Below, piece after piece: positions 42,750-51,368 of a stretch of DNA of 64,000 nt; the stretch's first letter is position 1, and each line of letters begins with the position of its first letter. This stretch comes from Streptomyces aculeolatus (GTDB taxonomy: Bacteria; Actinomycetota; Actinomycetes; Streptomycetales; Streptomycetaceae), in NCBI RefSeq assembly GCF_020400605.1, contig NZ_JAINRD010000015.1, positions 140,332-204,331 of the forward strand, read 5' to 3'. The notes beneath the pieces were generated by a model, which was not told the DNA's origin, did not search any database, and worked only from the letters and a program-made list of their open reading frames with translations. Made by a program: the position numbers and the translations under genes.

Positions 42750-43651
42750 ATCTGCGACCGCGGGTCCGACGCGTCACGGAAGCCGTCGCCGATCACGCCC
42801 ACCGCGGTGACGACCAGCGCGAGCGCCGCCGCCGGCATCGTGGAGATCCACCACGCCGAACCCAGGTAGTCGCGCCCCACGGAGACCGTGGCGCCCCACG
42901 AGGACGTGTCGACGGGCACGCCGAGGCCGAGGAAGCTCAGCGACGCCTCCGCGACCATCACGAGGCCCACCTGCACCGTCGCCGCGACCAGCAGCGGCTG
43001 CCACAGGGACGGCAGCACGTGGCGGACCATGATGCGTACGTGTCCCGCCCCCAGCACCCGCGCCGAGTCGACGAAGCCGAGCTTCCGCGTCGCCATCGCC
43101 GAGGCGCGGGCGACGCGGGCGAAGATGACCCACCTCGTGATCGCCAGCGTGATGACGATGTTGGTGACGCTCGGGCCGAGCACGCCGGCCAGCAGGATCG
43201 CCAGCAGGATGGAGGGGAAGGCGAGCTGGATGTCGCCGATGCGGGAGGCGATGGTGTCGGGCCAGCCGCCGAAGTAGCCAGAGACCAGCCCGACGACGAG
43301 GCCGACCGCGCCGCCGACCAGGATGGTCGCGGCGGCGACGAGCAGCGAGATCCGGGCGCCGGCCAGCAGGTTGGCGAGCAGGTCGCGGCCCATCTGGTCG
43401 GTGCCCAGCCACGCGATGTCGCCGCCGTCGGTGCGCTCCCCGGGGGAGAGCAGCCGGTTCGGCAGGTCTGTCGCGACCGGGTCGTACGGGTGCAGCAGCG
43501 GCCCGACGAGGGCGGCGAGAACGAAGAGCGCCAGCACCCCGGCGCCTATCCAGACGCGCACCGGCACCCGCCGCGCGGCGTCGCCGCGGGACGTGTCCGT
43601 ACGCGGGGAGTCGACGGCCTGCGCGGGTGCGGCCGTGGTCGTGCCGCTCAT
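42746..43651 (-). CDS. ABC transporter permease (DppC-like)
   Basis: The product is 301 residues from the ATG at 43651. A cytoplasmic leader is followed by the first helix (VWIGAGVLALFVLAALVGPL). HPYDPVATDLPNRL and the strongly conserved WLGTDQMGRDLLANLLAGAR mark the DppC family. Five more helices follow, with the EAA loop (MATRKLGFVDSARVLGAGHV) that contacts the ATPases. Four-base overlaps link it to both neighbours. Confidence 0.95.
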   Translation of the reverse strand: MSGTTTAAPAQAVDSPRTDTSRGDAARRVPVRVWIGAGVLALFVLAALVGPLLHPYDPVATDLPNRLLSPGERTDGGDIAWLGTDQMGRDLLANLLAGARISLLVAAATILVGGAVGLVVGLVSGYFGGWPDTIASRIGDIQLAFPSILLAILLAGVLGPSVTNIVITLAITRWVIFARVARASAMATRKLGFVDSARVLGAGHVRIMVRHVLPSLWQPLLVAATVQVGLVMVAEASLSFLGLGVPVDTSSWGATVSVGRDYLGSAWWISTMPAAALALVVTAVGVIGDGFRDASDPRSQI

Positions 43652-44577
43652 GCGTCCTCCGGGGTGAGGCGGGGGTCGATGACGAAGTAGACGACGTCCA
43701 CGAGCAGGTTCAGCACGATGTACGCCAGGGTGATCGTGAGGATCGCGGCCTCGACGACCGCGTAGTCGCGGTTGGTGATCGCGTCGACCATCAGCGAGCC
43801 GATGCCAGGCCAGGAGAAGACGACCTCGATGATGACCGCGTTCGCGATGAAGTTGCCCATCAGCAGGCCGAGTACGGTCACCACCGGGATCGCGATGTTG
43901 CGGCCCACGTGCACGTACTGGATCGTGCCCTCGCCCACGCCCTTCGCGCGGGCCGTACGGGCGTAGTCCTTGCCGCCCTCCTCCAGCGCGCTGCTGCGCA
44001 CCAGCCGCGCGAGCCAGCCGATGAACGGCAGCGACAGCGTGACGGCGGGCAGCAGCACCGCGGCGGGTGAGCCGTCGACGGTCGCGGGCAGCCAGTCCAG
44101 CTGGCGGGCGAAGATCAGGATCAGGACGATGCCGAGCCAGAACGACGGGATGGCCTGGCCGGCGAGGGAGCCGGTGGAGACCACCAGGTCGAGCAGCTTC
44201 CCGGGGCGGCGGGCGCACAGCATGCCCAGCGGGATCCCCACGGCGACGGTCAGCACGAGCGCCGCGAGCGACAGGCTCAGGGTCGCGGGGAAGCGGTCCA
44301 GGGTGTTGCTCAGGGCCGAGCCGCCCAGGCGCCAGGAGTCGCCGAGGTCGCCGCGTACGATGCCGGCGAGGTGGTCGACGTACTGCCGCCACAGCGGGTC
44401 GTCCAGGCCGAAGTCGGCGCGTACGCTCTCCAGTTGCTCGGCGGAGGCGTCGGGGCCGACGATCAGCTTGGCGGGGTCGCCGGGGACGACGCGCACGATG
44501 AGGAACACCAGCGTCAGCGCGCCGAAGGCGACGACGACGGCCTGCGCGAGGCGTTTGGCCAGGAACGCGCCCATCAC
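43648..44577 (-). CDS. ABC transporter permease (DppB-like)
   Basis: The product is 309 residues from the GTG at 44577 (an ATG follows at once). It has the family N-terminus FLAKRLAQAVVVAFGALTLV and VRVVPGDPAKLIVGPDASA, six helices, and the EAA loop ARTARAKGVGEGTIQYVH. The start overlaps the stop of the LacI gene, which puts regulator and transporter in one transcript. Confidence 0.95.
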   Translation of the reverse strand: MMGAFLAKRLAQAVVVAFGALTLVFLIVRVVPGDPAKLIVGPDASAEQLESVRADFGLDDPLWRQYVDHLAGIVRGDLGDSWRLGGSALSNTLDRFPATLSLSLAALVLTVAVGIPLGMLCARRPGKLLDLVVSTGSLAGQAIPSFWLGIVLILIFARQLDWLPATVDGSPAAVLLPAVTLSLPFIGWLARLVRSSALEEGGKDYARTARAKGVGEGTIQYVHVGRNIAIPVVTVLGLLMGNFIANAVIIEVVFSWPGIGSLMVDAITNRDYAVVEAAILTITLAYIVLNLLVDVVYFVIDPRLTPEDA

Positions 44578-45662
44578 TGCTCACCTCTTCTTCGGAGTGG
44601 TCCGGCGGAGGCGCGTACGACGAGTTCGGGGGCCAGCAGCGTACGGATCGGATCCGTGTCCTCCGCCACGGCCTCCGGGCCGGCCTGCACCCGCTCCAGC
44701 AGCCGGTCGACGCCGGCGCGGCCCACGTCGGGCGCGGGCAGGCGGACCGTGGTCAGGGCGGGGTCGAGGTACGCGGAGAACGGGTGGTCGCCGTGGCCGA
44801 CGACGCCGATGTCCGTGCCGACCCGCAGCCCCCGCTCGCTGAACGCCCGGTACAGGCCCAGCGCGTGGTAGTCGTTGCCGGCCAGCACCACCGCGCCGGG
44901 CCCCGCCCGGCGCGCCAGGCCGGCGCCGACGGTGTACGCCACCCCGGGGTCGAACGGCCCGGAGACCGGCACCCCCTCCGGCGCGGACGCCGGATCCACG
45001 CGCACCACCGCGTCGTCGGGAGCCGCGACCCCGCGGGCCGCGAGCGTCTCGCGGAAGCCCCGGATACGTTCCGAGACCGGCGAGATCTCCAGGTCCTCCT
45101 CGACCAGGTACAGCTCGGTCGCCCCGCTGTCCAGCACGTGCTCGGTCGCCGCCCGCGCACCGGCGTAGTAGTCGACGCCGACGACGTCGGTGTCCAGCTC
45201 CGGCAGGTGCCGGTTGAGCAGCACCACGGGCGTACCGGACTTGCGCAGCCGGTTCCAGTGCTCGGCGCCGTGCTGCACGGGTATGGCGAGCACCCCGTCG
45301 ACGCCCCAGCGCATCAGCTCCTCGGCGGCGCGGCGCTCGTTCTCCGCGGAGTCCTCGGTGACCATCAGCATCAGCGAGTAGCCGCGTTCGCGCCCGCGCT
45401 CCTCGATCGCGGAGATGAGGCGGGCGTAGAAGGGGTTGGCCGGGTTGGTGATGACGAGCCCGAGGGTCATGGCGTTCCGCAGCACGAGGGAGCGGGCCAT
45501 GGTGTTGGGCACGTAACCGAGGCGTTCCGCCTCCTCCTTGACGCGCTCGCGCGTCTCGGGGCTGACCGCGTCCTTGTCGGCCAGCGCCCGGGAGACGGTG
45601 TTGACCGACAGGTCGAGCGACATGGCGATGTCGCGCAGCGTGGGTCGGCGGCGTGGGCTCAT
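44574..45662 (-). CDS. LacI family transcriptional regulator
   Basis: The 362-residue product has the N-terminal LacI helix-turn-helix (TLRDIAMSLDLSVNTVSRAL; then SPETRERVKEEAERLGYVPN). A periplasmic-binding-like sensor follows (TLGLVITNPANPFYARLISA; GVDGVLAIPVQ; AGNDYHALGLYRAFSERGLR; IGVVGHGDHPFSAYLDPALT). It is encoded inside the operon it probably controls: the best LacI-type dyad in the region lies before the first gene, near 49698. The ligand is likely the transported compound or a breakdown product. Confidence 0.95.
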   Translation of the reverse strand: MSPRRRPTLRDIAMSLDLSVNTVSRALADKDAVSPETRERVKEEAERLGYVPNTMARSLVLRNAMTLGLVITNPANPFYARLISAIEERGRERGYSLMLMVTEDSAENERRAAEELMRWGVDGVLAIPVQHGAEHWNRLRKSGTPVVLLNRHLPELDTDVVGVDYYAGARAATEHVLDSGATELYLVEEDLEISPVSERIRGFRETLAARGVAAPDDAVVRVDPASAPEGVPVSGPFDPGVAYTVGAGLARRAGPGAVVLAGNDYHALGLYRAFSERGLRVGTDIGVVGHGDHPFSAYLDPALTTVRLPAPDVGRAGVDRLLERVQAGPEAVAEDTDPIRTLLAPELVVRASAGPLRRRGEQ

Positions 45663-45681
45663 GGGATCCTCCGGCGCGGTC

Positions 45682-47217
45682 TCATCGGCGCCCCACCACG
45701 GCGAGGTCGGGCTGGTTGTTCGGGGCGGGAGTGAAGCCTGTCAGCTCCTTCGCGCGCCCGTACCCGGTGACGAGGGTGACGGGGAAGAGACCGACGGCGT
45801 CCGACCATATGGTCCCGCAGGCGTCGCCGTAGAGCGCGTCGCGTTCCGCGCCCTCCGGTGCGCCGGCGGCCCGGGCCAGGACGGCGTCGAGTTCCTTGTT
45901 GGCGTACCCGAGGCGGTTCGCCTCGGACGTGTAGAGGCGGCCGATGGTGAAGGCGGCGTCGCCGGTGGTCACGGTGTTCGTCTGGAGGTTCATGTCCCAG
46001 TCGAGGGTGTTCAGCCGCTCCAGCCACATCGCCTTCTCGATGCTCTGCGGCTCGACGGTGACGCCGATGTCGGCCCACGCCGAGATCAGCGCCTGCGCCA
46101 GCTCCCGCGACAGCGGGCCGGTGGCGTCGAACCACATCATCGACGTGGAGAACCCCCGCCCGAGGCCGGCCTGCTCCAGCAGCCGGCGCGCGCCGTCCGG
46201 GTCGTACGACCAGGGCTGCTGCGCCGCGAAGCCGGCCACGGTCTCGGGTATCGGCGCGCGCATCTGCTTGCCGCCGCGGCCGAAGAGGGCCTCGACGATC
46301 TGCGGCACGTTCACGGCCTGGCACAGCGCGCGGCGGACGTCGGGGTTGTCGAACGGCTTGCGCGAGCAGTTGAACCAGTTGAAGTAGTACGTCCACGAGG
46401 GCACCGTCTCGACGGTGACGCCGGACACCCCGGTGACCTCGGGCAGCTGGTCCGGCGGCACCGGCCAGAGCAGGTCGACGTCGCCGTTGCGCAGGGCGGT
46501 GATCGCCGTGGAGGTCTCCGCGATGTACGGCATGGAGACCGCCGGCAGCTCCGCCCGGCCGCCCCAGTAGTCGTCGAACCGCGCCAGCTCGACGGAGGTC
46601 GACGGGGTGAAGTCGGTGACCCGGAACGGACCGGAGCCCACCGGGCTCCGCTTCTGCTCCGGGTCCGCGACCAGCCGCGCCGGAACGATGAACAGGAGCG
46701 TGAGGTTGACCGGGAGCGAGCCGAGGGGCCCGTCGGTGGTGAAGACCACCGTGTGGTCGTCGGGCGCCTGCACGCCCGTGACCGTCGCCCACAGCGGGGT
46801 CTGCGCGGACGCGACCTGCTGCGTGTGCTTCAGGCACGCGACCACGTCGCCGGCCGTGACCTCGCTGCCGTCGTGGAAGCGGACGCCGCGGCGGAGCGTG
46901 AAGACCCACCTGGTGTCGCCCTCGCGCCGCCAGTCGGTCGCGAGCCCCGGCGCCAGTTCCTCGCCCTCGCGCCGCACGAGCGTGTCGAAGACGAGCCGCT
47001 TGACGATCAGCGACGCCTCGTCGACCGCGGTCGCGGCGTTGTACGGGTCCAGGTCGGTGACCGGCTGCCCGAACGCCGCGCGCAGCGCGCCGCGGGGCGC
47101 GGCGCTGCCGACGCCGCAGCCGGACAGCAGCACCGCCGCGCCGCCCAGGCCGGCCATGGCGAGGAAGTCCCGCCGCCGCGGCCTCCCCCGGCCACCCGTT
47201 CTGCCCGTCCCGGTCAT
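45682..47217 (-). CDS. extracellular solute-binding protein family 5, Tat lipoprotein
   Basis: The 511-residue product has a Tat-type lipoprotein signal: twin arginines in RRRDFLAMAG, a hydrophobic core and lipobox LSGC with Cys34. The mature protein carries SBP_bac_5 elements: ALRAAFGQPVTDLDPYNAAT, LVFDTLVRREGEELAPGLAT, WVFTLRRGVRFHDGSEVTAG and GSGPFRVTDF. Family 5 proteins bind oligopeptides, oligosaccharides, nickel and other ligands. Position between the DUF genes and the LacI gene makes it the receptor of this importer. Tat export suggests a prefolded or cofactor-bound protein. Confidence 0.95.
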   Translation of the reverse strand: MTGTGRTGGRGRPRRRDFLAMAGLGGAAVLLSGCGVGSAAPRGALRAAFGQPVTDLDPYNAATAVDEASLIVKRLVFDTLVRREGEELAPGLATDWRREGDTRWVFTLRRGVRFHDGSEVTAGDVVACLKHTQQVASAQTPLWATVTGVQAPDDHTVVFTTDGPLGSLPVNLTLLFIVPARLVADPEQKRSPVGSGPFRVTDFTPSTSVELARFDDYWGGRAELPAVSMPYIAETSTAITALRNGDVDLLWPVPPDQLPEVTGVSGVTVETVPSWTYYFNWFNCSRKPFDNPDVRRALCQAVNVPQIVEALFGRGGKQMRAPIPETVAGFAAQQPWSYDPDGARRLLEQAGLGRGFSTSMMWFDATGPLSRELAQALISAWADIGVTVEPQSIEKAMWLERLNTLDWDMNLQTNTVTTGDAAFTIGRLYTSEANRLGYANKELDAVLARAAGAPEGAERDALYGDACGTIWSDAVGLFPVTLVTGYGRAKELTGFTPAPNNQPDLAVVGRR

Positions 47218-47232
47218 CTCACCACCTCCAGG

Positions 47233-47628
47233 TCATGACTTCAGTGCCAGGTAGATCAGGACCTTGACGGACGCGGGTGCGCCGTCGCGGTCTTCGGATG
47301 TCCCGGCCGCCGTCTCGTCGACGACCGTGCCGTGCAGCCGCAGCCAGCCGCCGAAGCCCTCCGCGGGCCAGCTGTGCAGCGGGCCGTCGGCGGGGTCGAC
47401 GGACTGTTCCGTGCCGGCGTCGAGGTCGCACCAGTGCAGGCCGTCCGGGGATATCTGGGTGCGGACGAGCATCCGCGGGGCGCGGCCCGCGGAGTCGAGG
47501 ACGCGGACGAACCAGCGGGCCTCGCGGGCCCAGGCGGCCTCGTACGGCTCGGTGGCGAACTCGCCCGTCAGCGTCGCGTTGCGCTCGATGACGGCGGTGA
47601 AGGACTGTCGCATGGTCATGGCACTCAC
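47233..47628 (-). CDS. hypothetical protein of ABC/EEP operon
   Basis: The product is 131 residues from the GTG at 47628, which overlaps the preceding stop in the GTGA arrangement used elsewhere in this operon; an ATG at 47619 is the alternative. It is all-beta in pattern: SFTAVIERNATLTGEFATEP, ARWFVRVLDSAGRAPRMLVR, QISPDGLHWCDLDAG, GGWLRLHGTVVDETAAGT and VKVLIYLALKS. No signal peptide. Looks like a small carbohydrate-binding or structural beta-sandwich; that is a guess from composition. Confidence 0.75.
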   Translation of the reverse strand: MSAMTMRQSFTAVIERNATLTGEFATEPYEAAWAREARWFVRVLDSAGRAPRMLVRTQISPDGLHWCDLDAGTEQSVDPADGPLHSWPAEGFGGWLRLHGTVVDETAAGTSEDRDGAPASVKVLIYLALKS

Positions 47629-48560
47629 CAGTCCACCGAGATCAGCACGGAGTCGAGGTACAGGAAGTTCCGCACGTCGGTGTGGGTGCGGACGGAGACG
47701 TAGAAGTTGAGCAGGTTCTGCAGCGACCCGTACTCCTCGTCGTACGGCGGGACGGGGACGTCCCGCATGTCGTGGACGACGTCGTTGACCTGGAGTTCGA
47801 CGTTGCTGCGGGTGCTGGTGTCGATGACCCAGCGCAGGTAGTGCCAGTTGACCTTGGTCGGGACCTCGTTGAAGCAGAGTTCCTGCCGCTCGCCGAACTG
47901 CTGCCAGTCGGCGGGGTCGGGGGCGGTGAAGTCCGCGGTCCTGGGGAGCTTGACCTTGCCCTCGAAGTGCTCGCGGGGGGTCGGCTCGGGGACCGTGGGG
48001 TACATCCAGCGGTGCTGCACGGTGTGGTCCAGATCGGTGTTCTGGTACCGCACCACGTTGTGGTAGCGCACGCCGTCGCAGATGTCGGTCGCGACGGTGA
48101 GGGCCCCGAACTGCTGTTCCGACGGGTGGTTGTTGGCGTCCCACGTGCCGCCGCCGGCGGCGGTGGCGGCGCCGTTGTCCGCCGAGGCGGCCTCCGCCTT
48201 GTACGCGAAGTACGTCTCGAACTGCACCCGGCCGCGGCCGGACATCGTCAGCCGCCGGATCGCCACGCCGGTGTGCCCGGTGACCGGGCGGGTGGCGACC
48301 TTCAGGGCGTACGTGCCGGACATGGCCCCGTGCGTGCCGACGTCGAAGAAGTTGCACGAGCTGAGCTGTGGCGGCCGGAAGTCCGACATGTGGGCGTCGA
48401 CGGTGTCGAGGTCACCGTGCTGGTCGTGGTTGCCGATCAGCTCGATCCAGCCGTGCGTCCCGGTGTTGAAGTCGTCGTGGGCGAGGACGCGGCGCAGCGG
48501 GTTGAACTTCGCCAGCTTCGGGTCGAGCAGGCGCGGATCGGGGTGTGGTGCGGTCGTCAC
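47625..48560 (-). CDS. DUF6772-like protein
   Basis: The product is 311 residues from the GTG at 48560, preceded by AAAGGAAA, which also encodes the end of the upstream gene. It has no signal peptide and is beta-sandwich-like: PLRRVLAHDDFNTGTHGWIE, LIGNHDQHGDLDTVDAHMSD, GTYALKVATRPVTGHTGVAI, then RRLTMSGRGRVQFETYFAYK, and later NFYVSVRTHTDVRNFLYLDS. The shape resembles a concanavalin-like sugar-binding domain. I believe the family is DUF6772, but cannot verify. Its place beside an importer suggests an intracellular sugar-recognising or enzymatic role. Confidence 0.75.
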   Translation of the reverse strand: MTTAPHPDPRLLDPKLAKFNPLRRVLAHDDFNTGTHGWIELIGNHDQHGDLDTVDAHMSDFRPPQLSSCNFFDVGTHGAMSGTYALKVATRPVTGHTGVAIRRLTMSGRGRVQFETYFAYKAEAASADNGAATAAGGGTWDANNHPSEQQFGALTVATDICDGVRYHNVVRYQNTDLDHTVQHRWMYPTVPEPTPREHFEGKVKLPRTADFTAPDPADWQQFGERQELCFNEVPTKVNWHYLRWVIDTSTRSNVELQVNDVVHDMRDVPVPPYDEEYGSLQNLLNFYVSVRTHTDVRNFLYLDSVLISVDW

Positions 48561-49675
48561 CGGTTTCCTTTCATGAGGCGGACGGTGGCGTAGGAGAGGT
48601 TGTGGTCGGAGCGCAGGAGTTCGGCCTGCGGCCCCTCGGTCGCGGTGGTCTGCGGGATCTGCACCCACTCGCTGACCTTCGTCCCCTTGCGGACGAAGAG
48701 GTGGTCGATCTTCTCGCCGAGGGGCAGCGGGATCTTGCCGCCGTTGAACGAGGCGTACTCGTCGCCGGTGCGGCGCTCGGCGATGTCGTGGGAGCTGACG
48801 TAGCCGAGGTCGCCGAAGGCGTCGATGGCGCTCGCGCCCTCGGCGTCGTTGCCGGAGTTCATGTCGCCGGCGAAGACGACGGGCAGGTTGCGGGTGTGCT
48901 TGTTGCGGAGGGTCAGCTCCTCGGCGGTGCGCTTGGCGTCGGCGTAGCGGACCTCGTCCCAGTTCTTGGTCCAGCCGTTGGGGTCGGTGGCGCCGTTCTT
49001 GCGGAACTCCAGGTGCATGTCGACGACGACGAAGCGGGCGCCGGACTTCTTCTCGCGCAGCACGTTCCAGGTCATGGTCTTGCCGTAGATCTCGGTGGAG
49101 TCCGGCAGCCAGAGCAGGTCGTGGGGCAGTTCGCGGCCCTGCTTGTCGAGGTGGGAGTAGCGCTCGGCGTCGTAATACGTGAAGCGGCCGGCGCCGGACT
49201 TGAGGGGGTAGCCCTTCTCCGGGTGCCGGGTCCCGGCGTAGTCGGCGGGCGCCTCGGCGTAGCCGTGCTCCTTGAGCGCGGCGGTCAGCGGCACCCGGAA
49301 CGACTCGACGTCGACGCCGGTCTGCGTGGGCGTCGCGTTGTTGCCGATCTCCTGCGTGGCGACGACGCCGAGCCCGGCGTCGTCGATGTCCTGCGCGACG
49401 TCCGCGGCCCGCCCCTCGGCCCAGGGCCGCAGCTTGGTGGCGCAGTCGCGCCCGATGACGCGCTCGCACTCCTCCTTGGTGGGCAGGCAGCCGTGCCCGC
49501 ACACGTTGTACGTCCCCACCCGGACCTCCACGGTCCGCGCGGACGAGCCGTGCTGACCGTTCTGCCCCTGATCATCCTGATCCGAGGCGGTGGCGGCGGG
49601 CCCGCCGAGCAGCGCGAGGGCTATCGCGATGCCGGGGACAACCACGGGGGATATTGCACGCAATCTTGGACGCAT
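48557..49675 (-). CDS. secreted endonuclease/exonuclease/phosphatase family protein
   Basis: The 372-residue product has a Sec signal (VVVPGIAIALALLGGPAATA). The DNase I-like EEP motifs are all readable: Asn in VGTYNVCGHG, Glu in VVATQEIGNN, VVVDMHLEFRKN, the Asp-x-Asn of VVFAGDMNSGND, IDHLFVRKG and the terminal RSDHNLSYA. It could hydrolyse nucleic acids, phospholipids or sugar-phosphate diesters outside the cell. It is first in the operon, 23 bp from a LacI-type dyad, so the operon probably imports what this enzyme releases. Confidence 0.92.
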   Translation of the reverse strand: MRPRLRAISPVVVPGIAIALALLGGPAATASDQDDQGQNGQHGSSARTVEVRVGTYNVCGHGCLPTKEECERVIGRDCATKLRPWAEGRAADVAQDIDDAGLGVVATQEIGNNATPTQTGVDVESFRVPLTAALKEHGYAEAPADYAGTRHPEKGYPLKSGAGRFTYYDAERYSHLDKQGRELPHDLLWLPDSTEIYGKTMTWNVLREKKSGARFVVVDMHLEFRKNGATDPNGWTKNWDEVRYADAKRTAEELTLRNKHTRNLPVVFAGDMNSGNDAEGASAIDAFGDLGYVSSHDIAERRTGDEYASFNGGKIPLPLGEKIDHLFVRKGTKVSEWVQIPQTTATEGPQAELLRSDHNLSYATVRLMKGNR

Positions 49676-49697
49676 CTCGGCTCCAGCCTCGACATGA

Positions 49698-49707
49698 ACG
49701 TTAACGT
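49698..49707. promoter_or_regulatory. candidate LacI operator
   Basis: ACGTTAACGT is a perfect palindrome within GAACGTTAACGTGATCGTT, the usual form of actinobacterial LacI-family sites. It lies 23 bp before the first gene of the operon. The rest of 49676-49880 is a GC-rich spacer with no gene. Confidence 0.65.
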
Positions 49708-49880
49708 GATCGTTGCGAGGGGGACACTACGCATGCCGTGGCCGGAAGTAAACGGTCCGGACGCGACTACTTCGTGAAGGGGCGGCGGCCGGACGGCGGC
49801 AGGACGGCGCCCCCGGCCTCGGGTTGCGAGGCGCGGGGGCGCGGGGACGGGGGTGCGCGTCAGTCGGCGTTGCGGATCAA

Positions 49881-50816
49881 CTACCGCAGTTCCGCGAGGA
49901 GTTCGGGGGAGAAGTTGCTGCCGGTCACGATGGTGGCCAGGGTGCCGGACGGGAAGCGGTGGTGAAGTGCGGCGGCGACGCCGAGGGCGCCGGACGGTTC
50001 GAGGATCAGGCCGACCGTGTCCCGTACCGCCCGCAGCGCCTCGCGGATCTGGTCGTCGTCGACCAGCACGACGTCGTCGACCAGGCCGCGCATCCGCTCC
50101 ACCGCGGCGGGCACGGGCACCCGGACGGCGACGCCGTCGGCGATGGTCCGGGCCTGAGGGGTGCTGAACGGTGCGTTCCGGCGCCAGCTTTCGGCCATCG
50201 AGGGCGCGCCGGCGGCGCAGACCCCCACGATCCGCGTCTTCGGCGCGCGGGCCTTGGCCCAGCAGGCCACGCCGCCGATCAGGGCCCCGTTGCCGAGGGG
50301 CACGAGGAGGGTGTCGGCCATCGGCGCGAGTTCCAGGGCGATGGTGCCGGCGCCCTCGGAGATGCGCGGCTCGTGCCCGTCCTCGACGAAGAGGCGGTCC
50401 GCCCCGCCGTCCGCGTAGGCCCGCGCGGCGTCCTTCGCGGCGTCGAAGTCGTCGCCGTCCAGGACCACGTCGGCGCCGAGTTCGCGCATCCGGTCGACCT
50501 TGACGGGGTTCGCGGCGCGGGCGCAGAACACCGTGACGGGGATGCCGCGCGCGCGGCCCGCGTAGGCGATGGCCTGGCCGAAGTTGCCGGCCGAGGCGCA
50601 GACGACCTGCTGTCCCGCGGAGAGTTCGTGCATGAAGTAGTCGGCCCCGCGGCCCTTGAAGGAGCGGATCGGGTTGAGCGTCTCCAGCTTGAGCGCCAGG
50701 TCCCGGCCCACCCGGCGGGCGAGGGCGGCGTCCTCGACGTACGGACTGTCCCGGAAGACGGGATCGATGAGCCCGGCCGCCTCCTCGATGTGCTGCACCT
50801 GCAGTGGCTTCACCAT
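49881..50816 (-). CDS. PLP-dependent threonine/serine dehydratase-like protein
   Basis: The product is 311 residues from the ATG at 50816. It is a fold-type II PLP enzyme: Lys54 in PIRSFKGRGADYF forms the Schiff base, ASAGNFGQAIAYAGR binds the substrate carboxylate, VPLGNGALIGGVACW is the glycine loop for the PLP phosphate, and TGSNFSP is the C-terminal ring-nitrogen motif. It lacks the regulatory ACT domain of biosynthetic IlvA, so it is catabolic in type. The start codon lies inside a palindromic operator shared with the divergent deformylase gene. Confidence 0.92.
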   Translation of the reverse strand: MVKPLQVQHIEEAAGLIDPVFRDSPYVEDAALARRVGRDLALKLETLNPIRSFKGRGADYFMHELSAGQQVVCASAGNFGQAIAYAGRARGIPVTVFCARAANPVKVDRMRELGADVVLDGDDFDAAKDAARAYADGGADRLFVEDGHEPRISEGAGTIALELAPMADTLLVPLGNGALIGGVACWAKARAPKTRIVGVCAAGAPSMAESWRRNAPFSTPQARTIADGVAVRVPVPAAVERMRGLVDDVVLVDDDQIREALRAVRDTVGLILEPSGALGVAAALHHRFPSGTLATIVTGSNFSPELLAELR

Positions 50817-50843
50817 CTGCGTATCGTATACGATGCGCAGATG
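50814..50843. promoter_or_regulatory. 30-bp palindrome covering both divergent start codons
   Basis: The two halves, CATCTGCGTATCGTA and TACGATGCGCAGATG, pair with one mismatched position per arm; the central ATCGTATACGAT is perfect. GTATAC-centred dyads are typical of GntR regulators of the FCD group. The first three bases are the reverse-strand ATG of the dehydratase and the last three the ATG of the deformylase. Neither gene has a ribosome-binding site, so both mRNAs may be leaderless. The GntR gene two genes away is the likely ligand-controlled repressor. Confidence 0.8.
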
Positions 50844-51368
50844 GCTGTTCGATCGACCGTCCAACTCGGCGACCCCGCACTGCGCGTGCCCGCCACCGAG
50901 GTCCCGGACCCGGGATCAGCGCAGACCGCGCGGACCGCCGCCGACCTCGCGGACACGCTGGCCGACTGGGTCGCGCGCACCGGGTACGGCCGCGGCATCG
51001 CCGCCCCGCAGATCGGCGTGCCCCACCGGATCGTCCACCTCCACCTGGACACCCCCTGGACGCTGGTCAATCCGCGCATCGTGGGACGCTCCGAGGAGAC
51101 GTGGGAGCCGTGGGACGCCTGCCTCAGCTTCTCCGTGCAGTTCTTCTGCAAGGTCCGCAGGGCGACATGGGTGGAGGTGGTCTACCGGTCCCCGGACGGC
51201 GAGCGGCACGAGCTGCGCGCGGACGGCGACCTCGGCGAACTGCTCCAGCACGAAATCGACCACCTGGACGGCATCATGGCCGTCGACCGGATGACCTCGA
51301 CGAACACCCTGTGCATGCGCTCGGAGTTCGAGCGCCGCCACCGCGACGAAAGTCCTTACCACACATGA
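50841..51368 (+). CDS. peptide deformylase-like protein
   Basis: The product is 175 residues from the ATG at 50841. The three deformylase motifs are present: GIAAPQIG (52-59), WDACLSF (91-97) with metal ligand Cys94 in place of the standard EGCLS, and QHEIDHLDGI (136-145) with ligands His137 and His141 and catalytic Glu138. Grouping with an amino-acid dehydratase and a GntR regulator, rather than with fmt, argues for removal of formyl groups from small molecules or peptides, not for co-translational deformylation (inference). It overlaps the GntR gene by four bases. Confidence 0.9.
   Translation: MAVRSTVQLGDPALRVPATEVPDPGSAQTARTAADLADTLADWVARTGYGRGIAAPQIGVPHRIVHLHLDTPWTLVNPRIVGRSEETWEPWDACLSFSVQFFCKVRRATWVEVVYRSPDGERHELRADGDLGELLQHEIDHLDGIMAVDRMTSTNTLCMRSEFERRHRDESPYHT

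Noticed and set aside
50656..51362. Extended deformylase frame starting at 49824
   Set aside because: It would run antisense through the dehydratase; the motif-bearing protein starts at 50841.
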